64,000 nucleotides of DNA from an uncultured Desulfomonile sp. (GTDB taxonomy: Bacteria; Desulfobacterota; Desulfomonilia; Desulfomonilales; Desulfomonilaceae), in assembly GCA_903952205.1 (NCBI GenBank), contig CAJBEZ010000033.1, positions 1 to 64,000 on the forward strand. Reading direction: 5' to 3'. The notes under the pieces were generated by a model. The model ran no database searches, was not told the origin of the DNA, and saw nothing but the letters and a program-made list of their open reading frames with translations. Shown one piece after another: positions 6,445-15,222 of the stretch (its first letter is position 1; every line of letters starts with the position of its first letter). The translations under genes were made by a program, and so were the position numbers.

Positions 6445-6504
6445 ATTCGACTCCTCTAATTGCTACAAAGTTAAATGTCTTCCAAAATAAACTGAAGTAT
6501 GGTA

Positions 6505-6532
6505 TATAATGCCTCATTAACTGACTAGTTAA
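6505..6532 (+). promoter_or_regulatory. Putative -10 box and operator of the carboxypeptidase gene
   Basis: TATAAT at 6505-6510 fits a sigma-70 -10 element; no good -35 box is seen 17 bases upstream. It is followed at once by the perfect inverted repeat TTAACT-GACT-AGTTAA (6517-6532), which would lie around the start of transcription and just before the AGGAC ribosome site, a position suited to a repressor. Confidence 0.3.
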
Positions 6533-6543
6533 ACAGGACAAAA

Positions 6544-7623
6544 ATGTCAAATCACACTATATCCTCGCCCGCTGGGATTAAGGGTTTTGTTTCGCTTATA
6601 AAGTTTTATGTAATTGGTATAATTATATCTTTCTTTCTGATATCCGGATACGGGACCAACGGGTTGTGTATTGCGGCGGATAGGCCGTCCAAGTCGGCCG
6701 CGGTGACCAAAAAGTATCGCAAGAATGTTTATCATCCCAAGCCCCTTAAGAAGTCCTCGTTAAAGCCTTCAAAGACCAGGAATGTCAAACCCGTTTCCAC
6801 AGGGGTCCAGGCAAAAGCGGTTTATTGTATCAATCTAGCAAATAACCAGACGCTAATAACCAAGAACGCCGACGAAAAACTGCCGATAGCAAGTCTCACA
6901 AAACTGGTTACAGCTCTGCTGACTCTCGATCACATGCCTCTGGACAAGCCTATTATCATTCCGGAACACATTAAAAAAGTCCCTAAATCAGTTGTCGGCT
7001 TGAAGCCGGGCGACACATTGAGTGTTGAAGACCTTTTGCGAGGCATGTTGATAAGTTCGGGGAACGATTGCGCTGAGGCCCTGGCATGCGCTTTCCCCGG
7101 TGGAAAACCCGGATTTATAGCAGCCCTGAACAAAAAGGCGCGGAGCCTTGGAGCGACAAACACCAAGTTCTTTACCCCGAGTGGACTGGACAAGAAAATA
7201 CCAAACTCTTCCAATGATGACAAAGATCCGGAAGTTGACACCAATGTTTCAACGGCAAGGGAAATGGCGAATATTACCAGAATAGCGTTCGCCAACAATA
7301 CCATAAGGTCCATAAGTAAGACGACATCATGTGTACTGGCGAGTAAGCTTAACCCGCAGGGCTATCATATAAGAAACACTAACAGGCTATTGCGCGACAA
7401 CCTGCCTGTTGTCGGAGGTAAAACCGGTTTCACTGTCCGCGCCGGTCATTGCCTCACTTCTGAATTCTCTCCCGGCAAAGAACGGTTGGTAATAGTTGTT
7501 TTAGGCAGCCCGGATCATTTCAGGGACACTCGTCTCCTATACGTAAAGGCCCTCAAGCAATCCCAGAACCAATCAAACCCTGTAGCGGCACCGGCCCGTT
7601 CAGCCCAGGCTACGACTAACTGA
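6544..7623 (+). CDS. D-alanyl-D-alanine carboxypeptidase (peptidase S11, PBP5/6-like)
   Basis: A 359-residue penicillin-binding protein of the S11 family that trims the terminal D-Ala from peptidoglycan pentapeptides in the periplasm. All three active-site motifs are visible: SLTK (residues 117-120), SGN (172-174) and KTG (293-295). An N-terminal hydrophobic segment (about 20-38) is a signal peptide or anchor, followed by a lysine-rich linker (about 45-85). The usual C-terminal membrane-binding domain of PBP5 is absent; the protein ends in a short Ser/Ala/Gln-rich tail. It ends facing the histidine kinase gene. Confidence 0.93.
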   Translation: MSNHTISSPAGIKGFVSLIKFYVIGIIISFFLISGYGTNGLCIAADRPSKSAAVTKKYRKNVYHPKPLKKSSLKPSKTRNVKPVSTGVQAKAVYCINLANNQTLITKNADEKLPIASLTKLVTALLTLDHMPLDKPIIIPEHIKKVPKSVVGLKPGDTLSVEDLLRGMLISSGNDCAEALACAFPGGKPGFIAALNKKARSLGATNTKFFTPSGLDKKIPNSSNDDKDPEVDTNVSTAREMANITRIAFANNTIRSISKTTSCVLASKLNPQGYHIRNTNRLLRDNLPVVGGKTGFTVRAGHCLTSEFSPGKERLVIVVLGSPDHFRDTRLLYVKALKQSQNQSNPVAAPARSAQATTN

Positions 7624-7654
7624 AGGGAATTGCAAAGGCAGGACAAATAGACTG

Positions 7655-9226
7655 TCATTCTTTTGGCAGTGTAAATAGAAAGTTTGTCCATCGTCCCACT
7701 TCCGATTCACACCACAAACTGCCGCCGTGGGCTTCAATAATCCTCTTTATATTGTATAGACCAAGACCTGTGCCTCGTTTGGAACGGGTTATTTCATTTG
7801 GGATTCTGTAAAATTTCTCAAATACTTTTTCCCTTTCTTCCGGCTCTATTCCGGGTCCTTCGTTCCAAACATTGAACATCAATTTTTCGCCTAGATCTAC
7901 AACTCCGTAGGCTACCCTTCCGCCGGGATTTCCATATTTCAGCGCATTGCCGAAAAGATTTCTGTATACAATCTCAAGAAGCCTTGGGTCCCCGTAAACA
8001 GGGATATTCCCAACTCCTCCCATGCTATTGTCGTAACTGTCGAAGGAATTCGGATATCGTTCTTTTATCCCTAGCATGGCCGGCAAAACTATTTGCTCAT
8101 AAAAATTTTCAATTTTCTCTTTACGTATCTGAAACTCACCCTGTTCAAGGTCCGCCATGGTAAGAAAATCTTTGCTCATGGCTTCGAGAAATTTGGAATG
8201 GTGATAGACAATTTCCAACTGTTCGCAACGTTTTTGTTCTGTTTCAGTATCGAGCAGTCTTTTGACAAACCCACTTATTACAATCAGAGAATTTTTGTTT
8301 TCATGGTTAATAAAATTAATGGCTTCCCTGTAATTCTTGTTAAGTCTTTCAAGTTCCCTTCTTGTTGCGTTTTCTCTGGCCACGTCTTTGCTGATTCCGA
8401 CGGTGCCCAGGACTCTGCCTTCGTTATCTTTTAAAAGAGAGAGGGTCAAAGAGATCTCGACTACTTTGCCGTCTTTTCTCATGAGTTTGGTCTTGTAGTT
8501 TTTTATTCCACCAGAGTTTTGAACTTCTTCAAGTATTGCATCTCTTTCGGAGGCATTTACCCACACCTCATTGATTTTATGTCCCTGGATTTCTTCAGAT
8601 GTATAACCCAATAAGTTTTCCGCCGCAGGATTGAATTCAACGATTCTGGAACCCAGGTCGGTGGTCACTATCATATCCGCCGATGATCTCAATATTCCTT
8701 CCAGATATCCGCTTTGACTCGCCAGGGCTTCGGTTCGCCTCCACATTTCCTGGGAGAGATTTGCGGCCAGCTTTCTATAACGCTCTTCAGAGCGTCTCAA
8801 CATCTGATCCAGCTCATCAACCTCTATCTGACGGCCAATTAATTCAGCGACTTCCTGCAGGAAATACTCGTCTTCAGGAAAAATTTGCTCAGCTTTGTCA
8901 TATTTTACGCAGACCCTGCCTCGAATCACATTTTCGACTTGAATATTCTTTACGAATACGGCCCCGTCGAGATCCTTGGAAATTTCCCCAAAAATTTGGT
9001 CGCCGGCTTCAATCCACGTTGCGACTCCCGCCCGATTGCCTAACAGAAGTGTCAGGTGGGGAATCAAGGAACAAATTTTCTTTTCAAAAGGTTCTTTACC
9101 AACGAGACTTCGACCTATGGCCAGCAATAGCTTAAATTTGCCCAACAATTTGCCCAACAGCAGGGAAGTTGGAAACTCAATTGATTCGTCAAGACACTGG
9201 GTCTGTTGGCTTTCTGGTTTGGTCAT
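7655..9226 (-). CDS. PAS-domain sensor histidine kinase
   Basis: A 523-residue cytosolic kinase with no membrane segment. Residues about 50-135 look like a degenerate GAF-type sensor region, 140-170 a coiled linker, and 175-285 a PAS/PAC domain (VEFNPAAENLLGYTSEEIQG; VGISKDV). The H-box is FINHENKNSL with His308, followed by the N-box (Asn427), G1 box (NEGPGI) and G2 box (GTGLGL). No response regulator is adjacent, so it is an orphan kinase whose partner is elsewhere. It is divergent from the nucleotidyltransferase gene at 9422. Confidence 0.92.
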   Translation of the reverse strand: MTKPESQQTQCLDESIEFPTSLLLGKLLGKFKLLLAIGRSLVGKEPFEKKICSLIPHLTLLLGNRAGVATWIEAGDQIFGEISKDLDGAVFVKNIQVENVIRGRVCVKYDKAEQIFPEDEYFLQEVAELIGRQIEVDELDQMLRRSEERYRKLAANLSQEMWRRTEALASQSGYLEGILRSSADMIVTTDLGSRIVEFNPAAENLLGYTSEEIQGHKINEVWVNASERDAILEEVQNSGGIKNYKTKLMRKDGKVVEISLTLSLLKDNEGRVLGTVGISKDVARENATRRELERLNKNYREAINFINHENKNSLIVISGFVKRLLDTETEQKRCEQLEIVYHHSKFLEAMSKDFLTMADLEQGEFQIRKEKIENFYEQIVLPAMLGIKERYPNSFDSYDNSMGGVGNIPVYGDPRLLEIVYRNLFGNALKYGNPGGRVAYGVVDLGEKLMFNVWNEGPGIEPEEREKVFEKFYRIPNEITRSKRGTGLGLYNIKRIIEAHGGSLWCESEVGRWTNFLFTLPKE

Positions 9227-9331
9227 CTCGGATTCTCTTTATCGTAGTTTGAGACTCTAGTCAATCATTGGAGGCACGGGTAAACCGATATAAAGACATT
9301 CTCTTACGGCATGATGGGCAATTTTATGCGC

Positions 9332-9361
9332 TTGATACTGATAAAACAAAAGTGGTAATAT
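9332..9361 (+). promoter_or_regulatory. Putative sigma-70 promoter for the rml-like operon
   Basis: TTGATA (9332-9337) and TAATAT (9356-9361) are separated by 18 bases and lie about 60 bases before the first gene at 9422. This is the best match in the 195-base divergent intergenic region; activity is inferred only. Confidence 0.35.
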
Positions 9362-9421
9362 TAAAAGATTATTGAACATAGACGCAAGAAACCTAATTCT
9401 GCCCTTAGAAGGAGTTTTCCC

Positions 9422-10150
9422 ATGAAGGGTGTCATACTGGCGGGAGGTTTGGGCACGAGGTTGAACCCTCTGACAAAAATTACCAATAAGCACCTTCTGC
9501 CTGTCTACGATAGGCCCATGATAACTTATCCCGTTGAATGCCTCGTCAAGGCCGGGATAGATGACATTCTGATCGTCACCGGAGGCAATCACCCCGGGGA
9601 CTTTCTCAGATTGCTAGGAAACGGCGGCCGGTACGGGGTAAAAAACATAGGTTATGTCTATCAGGAAGGTGAAGGAGGGATCGCCGACGCTCTCGCTCTG
9701 GCCGAAAATCACGCCGCCGGTGGCAGGGTTTGTGTCGTCCTCGGGGACAATATACTTGAAAAAACAATTCGAACGGCTGTGGAAGAGTATAGAAAGCAGG
9801 GGAAAGGCGCCAGAATCCTTCTTAAAGAAGTCGATGATCCCCAGCGGTTTGGAGTTCCTGTCCTTGACGGCGACAAGGTCCTGAAGATCATCGAAAAACC
9901 CTCGGATCCGCCGTCAGGCTTTGCGGTCACAGGAATTTACATGTATGATTTTCAGGTCTTTGAATTTATAAAGACATTGAGCCCATCAGAACGGGGGGAG
10001 CTTGAAATAACCGACGTCAATAATCTTTATATCAACCAGGGAACGATGACCTGGTCCAAAATCGATGGGTGGTGGACGGACGCGGGAACATTTGATTCAC
10101 TGTTGAAGGCGTCTAATCTGGTTGCTCACGGAGGAGCCAACAATAATTGA
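9422..10150 (+). CDS. Glucose-1-phosphate thymidylyltransferase-like nucleotidyltransferase
   Basis: A 242-residue sugar nucleotidyltransferase of the short RmlA type. The N-terminal signature GVILAGGLGTRLNPLTKITN with the K..LLPVYDRPMI block binds dTTP and sugar phosphate; VVLGDNI carries the metal-binding aspartate; WWTDAGTFDSLL is the usual C-terminal motif. It would make dTDP-glucose (or another NDP-sugar). A GGAG ribosome site precedes the ATG. It overlaps the next gene (TTGA). First gene of an apparent operon with an epimerase, RmlB and IspG. Confidence 0.88.
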   Translation: MKGVILAGGLGTRLNPLTKITNKHLLPVYDRPMITYPVECLVKAGIDDILIVTGGNHPGDFLRLLGNGGRYGVKNIGYVYQEGEGGIADALALAENHAAGGRVCVVLGDNILEKTIRTAVEEYRKQGKGARILLKEVDDPQRFGVPVLDGDKVLKIIEKPSDPPSGFAVTGIYMYDFQVFEFIKTLSPSERGELEITDVNNLYINQGTMTWSKIDGWWTDAGTFDSLLKASNLVAHGGANNN

Positions 10151-10650
10151 AAATGAATTTAAAAAACAAAAAATTTAAACAACCATTGTCAGCGCCCATT
10201 GATGGAGTAGTTATTCAGCCTTTGAAAGTGGTCCCGGATGAACGTGGCAGACTGATGGAAATCATGAGGCGGGACGATTCATTCTTCTCGGGCTTTGGTC
10301 AGGTTTATCTTTCCACTGTTTACCCTGGAGTAGTTAAGGCATGGCATTACCACCGAATCCAGGATGACAGGTTCACATGTGTCAGGGGGATGGTCAAGGC
10401 TGTTTTATATGACGATCGGGAGGGTTCCAAAACGCGGGGGTCTCTCAATGTGATTTACGTTGGTGAGTTCAACCCGGTCCTTATTGTAATTCCTGCCGGG
10501 GTTTATCACGGGTGGAAATGCGTAAGCGATTACGAGGCGTATGTTATCAATGTTCCCTCCGAGCCATATAATCGTGAAGATCCTGATGAGTTCAGGGTTG
10601 ATCCTCACGAGGGGGAGATACCCTACGATTGGGCCAGGAAGGACGGTTAA
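10147..10650 (+). CDS. dTDP-4-dehydrorhamnose 3,5-epimerase family protein (RmlC-like cupin)
   Basis: A 167-residue cupin. Seen are DERGRLMEIMRRDD, GQVYLSTVYPGVVKAWHYHR (the RmlC-type histidine motif) and VIPAGVYHGWKCVSD. The protein is shorter than typical RmlC and may act on another dTDP-4-keto sugar as epimerase or isomerase. The start is TTG 10147 overlapping the previous stop, or ATG 10153 two codons on. Its place between the nucleotidyltransferase and RmlB genes supports deoxysugar synthesis. Confidence 0.8.
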   Translation: MKMNLKNKKFKQPLSAPIDGVVIQPLKVVPDERGRLMEIMRRDDSFFSGFGQVYLSTVYPGVVKAWHYHRIQDDRFTCVRGMVKAVLYDDREGSKTRGSLNVIYVGEFNPVLIVIPAGVYHGWKCVSDYEAYVINVPSEPYNREDPDEFRVDPHEGEIPYDWARKDG

Positions 10651-10812
10651 TACCGATTCACGTTTGAACTGGTAACTATGCAAACCCCCAATGTTACTTA
10701 TTCGTAAGCGCAATGGAATCAGGATTCATTGTGGGAACCATAGCGTTACAGTTCCACATATCATTGATATAATTGATATTTACATCAGACAAATACTCCG
10801 GAGAAACTGATT

Positions 10813-11832
10813 ATGCGTTTGCTTGTAACTGGGGGATTAGGGTTCATTGGATCAAATTTTATTTTGAGCATGCTCAAGACCTATCAGGATTTGAGCGTTA
10901 CAAATCTGGATTTGATCACGTACGCGGGAAATCTCGAAAACCTGTTAGACGTACAAGATTACGGAAATCGTTACACTTTTATCAAGGGTGACATTACCGA
11001 CAAAAGTTTGGTCAACGAAGTTGTTTCCACCAAGCCTGACGTTTTGGTTAATTTCGCTGCGGAATCGCACGTTGATCGGTCCATACTTGACGCCTCGGCG
11101 TTTCTCAAGACAAATATCATTGGCGTTCAGACGCTTATGGATTGCTGCCGTGAGTATGGTGTCAAGCGATTTGTCCAGATATCGACGGATGAAGTTTATG
11201 GATCTCTTGGCGCAGATGATCCAGCTTTCGTTGAAACGAACATGTTAAAACCCAACAGCCCCTACTCAGCTTCAAAAGCCTCCGCAGACCTGTTGGCGCG
11301 AGCGTATCACAAGACCTACAACATGGATGTTGTAATTACGAGATGTTCCAATAACTATGGACCATTACAATTTCCAGAGAAACTCATTCCCCTGATGATT
11401 ACCAATGCAATTCAGGACCAGGAACTTCCGGTGTATGGGGATGGCCTGAATGTTCGGGACTGGATCCATGTTCTGGATCACTGCAGGGCAATCGACACAG
11501 TGATGAGAGATGGAAAATCCGGAGGGATTTACAATATTGGCGGCTCTTGCGAATATACCAATATCGATATAGTTCGACTTATCCTAACCAAACTCAACAA
11601 ACCATTTTCACTGATCAAATATGTCCAGGACCGACCGGGCCATGATAGACGATATGCCATGAATGCGGCCAAAATCCACGATGAACTTGGATGGGCCCCT
11701 TCGATAGACTTCGAAGAAGGGATAGACGCTACTATTAAATGGTATATAGAGAATGAATCCTGGTGGAGAAAAATAAAATCCGGGGAATATCTGGATTATT
11801 ACGAAAAGTGGTATGGCAATCTAAAGAAATGA
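10813..11832 (+). CDS. rfbB: dTDP-glucose 4,6-dehydratase
   Basis: A 339-residue extended short-chain dehydrogenase/reductase. The Rossmann glycine motif GGLGFIGSNF opens the protein; the catalytic STDEVYG segment and YSASK pair (Tyr and Lys) are present, as are NNYGPLQFPEKLIPL and VRDWIHVLDHC typical of RmlB. It converts dTDP-glucose to dTDP-4-keto-6-deoxyglucose using bound NAD. Full length for the family. A 162-base gap before it holds no gene that I can see. Confidence 0.94.
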   Translation: MRLLVTGGLGFIGSNFILSMLKTYQDLSVTNLDLITYAGNLENLLDVQDYGNRYTFIKGDITDKSLVNEVVSTKPDVLVNFAAESHVDRSILDASAFLKTNIIGVQTLMDCCREYGVKRFVQISTDEVYGSLGADDPAFVETNMLKPNSPYSASKASADLLARAYHKTYNMDVVITRCSNNYGPLQFPEKLIPLMITNAIQDQELPVYGDGLNVRDWIHVLDHCRAIDTVMRDGKSGGIYNIGGSCEYTNIDIVRLILTKLNKPFSLIKYVQDRPGHDRRYAMNAAKIHDELGWAPSIDFEEGIDATIKWYIENESWWRKIKSGEYLDYYEKWYGNLKK

Positions 11833-11844
11833 CTTCAGTCTAAT

Positions 11845-12903
11845 ATGGATATAGTCAGACGAAAAACCAGGCAGATTCAATTGGGCGGAGTTTTGGTCGG
11901 GGGAGACGCCCCTGTTTCCGTTCAGTCGATGACAAACACCAACACTCGCGATGTTAAGCTCACAACACGCCAGATCAAGAGTCTTGAAAGGGCGGGATGC
12001 GATATTGTCCGAGTGGGTGTTCCGGATATGGACGCTGCTCGCTCTATCGGCGGGATCAAATCCGGAATAAGTATACCGCTGGTTGCGGACATCCATTTTG
12101 ATCACAAATTGGCCCTTGAAACTCTGAGACAGGGGGTCGATGGATTGCGTCTCAACCCGGGCAACATAGGGTCCGCCTCCAAGGTCAGGGAGGTAACTCG
12201 AGCCGCCCTGGATCGAAACGTTCCCATACGAATCGGAGTCAATTCAGGCTCACTGGAGAAAAAGCTCCTTGAAAAATATGGGGGATCAACAGCGGAAGCC
12301 ATGGTGGAAAGCGCTCTTGGCCACATTTCCATACTTGAAAAGGAACGATTTGAGATCATAAAGGTCTCATTAAAATCTTCAGACGTAAGGAAAACAATAG
12401 ACGCCTATCGCATGCTTTCGGCACGAGTTAACTATCCGTTGCATCTGGGAATAACAGAGGCTGGAACTCTGATACCAGGATGCGTCAAATCAGCGATCGG
12501 CATAGGGCTGCTTCTTGCGGAAGGGATTGGAGACACTATTCGTGTATCTCTGTCAGCGCATCCAAAAAAGGAAATTGACGCGGGCTTTTCGATTCTCAGG
12601 AGTTTAGGATTAAGAAACTATGGAGTAGATCTCATTTCCTGCCCAACATGTTCAAGGACTGAAATAGACCTTTTGGGGCTTGCGGCTAAAGTGGAAAAAG
12701 CTGTTTCCCGGATAAAGACCCCCATCAAGGTGGCGGTCATGGGATGCGTGGTCAACGGCCCGGGTGAAGCGAAAGAGGCGGATATTGGTATAGCCGGGGG
12801 CAAAGGAAGGGGGATACTCTTTAAAAAGGGGAAAATAGTCGGGACTTATGATGAAAAAGATTTATTGAAAGCCCTGCTGGATGAACTTAAAGAATTTGTC
12901 TGA
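11845..12903 (+). CDS. ispG: 4-hydroxy-3-methylbut-2-enyl diphosphate synthase (flavodoxin/ferredoxin)
   Basis: A 352-residue IspG/GcpE of the two-domain bacterial type: N-terminal TIM barrel (VSVQSMTNTNTRD..., GLRLNPGNIG) and C-terminal [4Fe-4S] domain with the cysteine motifs SCPTCSRTEIDL and MGCVVNGPGEA. It catalyses the next-to-last step of the MEP isoprenoid pathway, converting MEcPP to HMBPP. It follows rfbB by 12 bases, an unusual neighbour for an isoprenoid gene; a link through polyprenyl-phosphate sugar carriers is possible but unproven. Confidence 0.96.
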   Translation: MDIVRRKTRQIQLGGVLVGGDAPVSVQSMTNTNTRDVKLTTRQIKSLERAGCDIVRVGVPDMDAARSIGGIKSGISIPLVADIHFDHKLALETLRQGVDGLRLNPGNIGSASKVREVTRAALDRNVPIRIGVNSGSLEKKLLEKYGGSTAEAMVESALGHISILEKERFEIIKVSLKSSDVRKTIDAYRMLSARVNYPLHLGITEAGTLIPGCVKSAIGIGLLLAEGIGDTIRVSLSAHPKKEIDAGFSILRSLGLRNYGVDLISCPTCSRTEIDLLGLAAKVEKAVSRIKTPIKVAVMGCVVNGPGEAKEADIGIAGGKGRGILFKKGKIVGTYDEKDLLKALLDELKEFV

Positions 12904-13003
12904 CGCCGTTTTCCGTTTGAGCGGGTAACCAACAAGTGACCGCAATAACGGTGGTCCGTCATGGCGATATGTCGCATGTCTGTAGCAAAAACAATGGTCT
13001 GGG

Positions 13004-14062
13004 TTATTCCTGTTCAGTCACAACTTCATCTCCAGACTCCAAGCCTGAAAGAATCTCAATTTTGCCGGCGTCCAGGACTCTACCCGTCCTGACATGACGG
13101 GTCTTGATTTCGCCTTTGTCAACAACTCGCACCGACTCGATCTGCCCCACCGATTTCACTAAACTCGACGGTATCACTATCACCTGGGCGGATACGGTCT
13201 TGAAAGTGAGAATTCCAAACAAGCCGGGAGTTAAGCCTTTGACCTCATGTAAGGGCGCCTTAACAGTTATGGTCCTGGTTTTTTCATCTCTCTGGGGAAC
13301 GACTTCCCTTATCGAGGTGTTCTCCTTGGCCTGCAGTGAGGAAATGGACACTGTCACCGGCGCTCCAACCGCAAGAAAGGGAGCGAACTGTTCTCCTGCG
13401 GCCGCAACCATTTCCAGGGAGTTGGGATCATAAATTGTAGCCAATTCGCGACCTATGGTCGCCAGATCGCCCTGATTAATAGTTCTTTCCGACACTATTC
13501 CATCAAATGGCGCTGTAACGAGTTCATAAGACAGGAACGTTTTCGCCTCTTCCAGGGCTGATTTTGCCTTGTCCACAGCCGCCTTCGCCATTTCGAAACG
13601 TGCTGAAACGTCATCGAATTCTTTCCTGGCTATAGCCTGTCCTTCGAAGAGGACTTTGTAGCGCTCCAGGTCCTGTCTGTTTTTTTCCAGGTCAATATTG
13701 GCGCTTTCCAGAGCCGCCCGGGCCTGAGCTTCGCGCTCTTCCAACTCTCTCGCTTCTATCTTAAGGAGAAGGTCTCCTTTCTTTACAATACTGCCTGCGT
13801 CAACCTTCAACTCCGTGACATATCCACCGACCCGAGCGGCGATTCGGGCTGTGTCTCTGGCCATTACCGTGCCTGAAACAGAGACTTCGCCCGACGTTTC
13901 CACCTGCTCGACTTTAATGGTTTTGACTTGCTCGACACGTTCTTTGGGAAGATTTGTAACACCTCCGGGAACCTTATGGCTAAACCCGCCCTGAATCCAG
14001 ACAAGCAAGAGGATCATGCCCGCCGCCGATATAGCGGCTATCAGCAACTTGATTTTTGTCAT
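13004..14062 (-). CDS. Periplasmic membrane fusion protein (RND/HlyD adaptor)
   Basis: A 352-residue adaptor. An N-terminal membrane anchor (about residues 5-24) is followed by a barrel-sandwich half (GGYVTELKVDAGSIVKKGDL), a long coiled-coil hairpin (about 105-175), the second lipoyl half (LVTAPFDGIVSERTINQGD) and a beta-barrel with membrane-proximal domain. Such proteins bridge an RND or ABC pump to an outer-membrane channel. No pump gene is downstream; the next gene converges, so the partner is absent or elsewhere. It is the last gene of the long minus-strand run. Confidence 0.88.
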   Translation of the reverse strand: MTKIKLLIAAISAAGMILLLVWIQGGFSHKVPGGVTNLPKERVEQVKTIKVEQVETSGEVSVSGTVMARDTARIAARVGGYVTELKVDAGSIVKKGDLLLKIEARELEEREAQARAALESANIDLEKNRQDLERYKVLFEGQAIARKEFDDVSARFEMAKAAVDKAKSALEEAKTFLSYELVTAPFDGIVSERTINQGDLATIGRELATIYDPNSLEMVAAAGEQFAPFLAVGAPVTVSISSLQAKENTSIREVVPQRDEKTRTITVKAPLHEVKGLTPGLFGILTFKTVSAQVIVIPSSLVKSVGQIESVRVVDKGEIKTRHVRTGRVLDAGKIEILSGLESGDEVVTEQE

Positions 14063-14147
14063 CTAACCTCTTTTCAGGCTGAACCAGGGGAACAGCAACA
14101 GGATTTCCGGGTTGGCGCCAAAAAACGTTTATCGTATTCGGTAAGTT

Positions 14148-14603
14148 CTAGTTTTCACTCATGACATAATCATCATATTCGATTTCGAATCTGAGTTTAT
14201 GCTTGGCTTCTTCCTGAGCCAAACCCAGGAATATTTCCTCCAGTTTGTCGTCTCCAGATGTAGAAGCTAAATCAGTATACAGTCTGAAGGCTTTCTTTTC
14301 CTTTTTCATGGCCAGGATCAAAGCCTGCTGATAATCCATTTCAGGTCCAGGTTCCGGGGCGACAAGGTAATCGCCTATTTTCAGATCAAGCGCCTTTTTG
14401 TCGGATGCGCCCCATTTCTTGCCTGACTTGACACCCTCAAGTTTCTTTTTGTGACCCATTTCTTCTGCGGCAAAGTTTTTGAAAATTTCGGTCATCCATG
14501 GTCGATCCATTTTTGCGGACAAATCCATGTAAAAGTCATGCGCTTCCTGTTCATTGTTTATGGCAAAATCCAATATTTCATCGACGGAATTCCATTGTTT
14601 CAT
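14148..14603 (-). CDS. Ferritin-like di-iron protein (rubrerythrin-related, no rubredoxin domain)
   Basis: A 151-residue four-helix-bundle protein of the rubrerythrin/ferritin-like superfamily. The four metal-ligand helices are readable: NNEQEAHDFY, FAAEEMGHKKKLE, KKEKKAFRLY and AQEEAKHKLRFE, giving two ExxH motifs and two single glutamates. There is no C-terminal rubredoxin domain. It likely scavenges peroxide or stores iron in the cytosol, in keeping with Tpx just upstream. Confidence 0.85.
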   Translation of the reverse strand: MKQWNSVDEILDFAINNEQEAHDFYMDLSAKMDRPWMTEIFKNFAAEEMGHKKKLEGVKSGKKWGASDKKALDLKIGDYLVAPEPGPEMDYQQALILAMKKEKKAFRLYTDLASTSGDDKLEEIFLGLAQEEAKHKLRFEIEYDDYVMSEN

Positions 14604-14647
14604 TGCGGTGACCTCCCGGATAGTTTAAATTTTGGGATTCGAATGTC

Positions 14648-15163
14648 TCATTTGATTTTCTTCAATACTTCCAGAGCAGCGTCATAGTTCGGCTCCTGAG
14701 CTATCTCCGGAACAAGTTCAAGATATTGGATTTTCCCTTTACCATCAATAACAAACACTGCCCTGGCCAATAGCCTGAGTTCCTTTATTAGAAGTCCGTA
14801 GGAAAGACCAAAAGAAGTTTCCTTGTGGTCCGAAAGCGTCACGACGTTTTTTACACCCGCGGCTCCACACCACCGAGCCTGAGCAAAAGGCAGGTCCATG
14901 CTGATGGTGAGTATGGCTACGTCACCCCCCAAGGCTATGGCTTCTTCGTTGAAACGGCGAGTGGACATGTCACAGATTGGAGTGTCAAGCGAAGGCACGG
15001 ACGATATCACTATCGGCTTGCCGCTAAATGAGGAAAAGCTCACAGGAGAAAGATCATTTCCCACGACGGTGAAATCGGGGGCAGTGTCTCCGACCTTTAC
15101 CTCGTTTCCAACCAGCGTGAGCGGGTTCCCTTTTATTGTTACCAGGTTGATTCGTTCCGACAT
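14648..15163 (-). CDS. tpx: Thiol peroxidase (Tpx, atypical 2-Cys peroxiredoxin)
   Basis: A 171-residue Tpx with the peroxidatic cysteine in SLDTPICDMSTRRF and the resolving cysteine in ARWCGAAGV. The KVGDTAPDF opening is typical of the AhpC/TSA fold. It reduces hydrogen and alkyl peroxides with electrons from thioredoxin. It lies 44 bases upstream of the ferritin-like gene and downstream of cydB, in the oxygen-defence run. Confidence 0.95.
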   Translation of the reverse strand: MSERINLVTIKGNPLTLVGNEVKVGDTAPDFTVVGNDLSPVSFSSFSGKPIVISSVPSLDTPICDMSTRRFNEEAIALGGDVAILTISMDLPFAQARWCGAAGVKNVVTLSDHKETSFGLSYGLLIKELRLLARAVFVIDGKGKIQYLELVPEIAQEPNYDAALEVLKKIK

Positions 15164-15222
15164 CTAATATTCCTTTCCAAAATTCAGTAATTGATTCTTA
15201 GTTCGGGTTTCGGCGATAGTAT

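Noticed and set aside
13004-14062. Complete RND efflux operon
   Set aside because: Only the adaptor is present; the next genes are ispG (convergent) and a ferritin-like gene, with no pump or outer-membrane channel.
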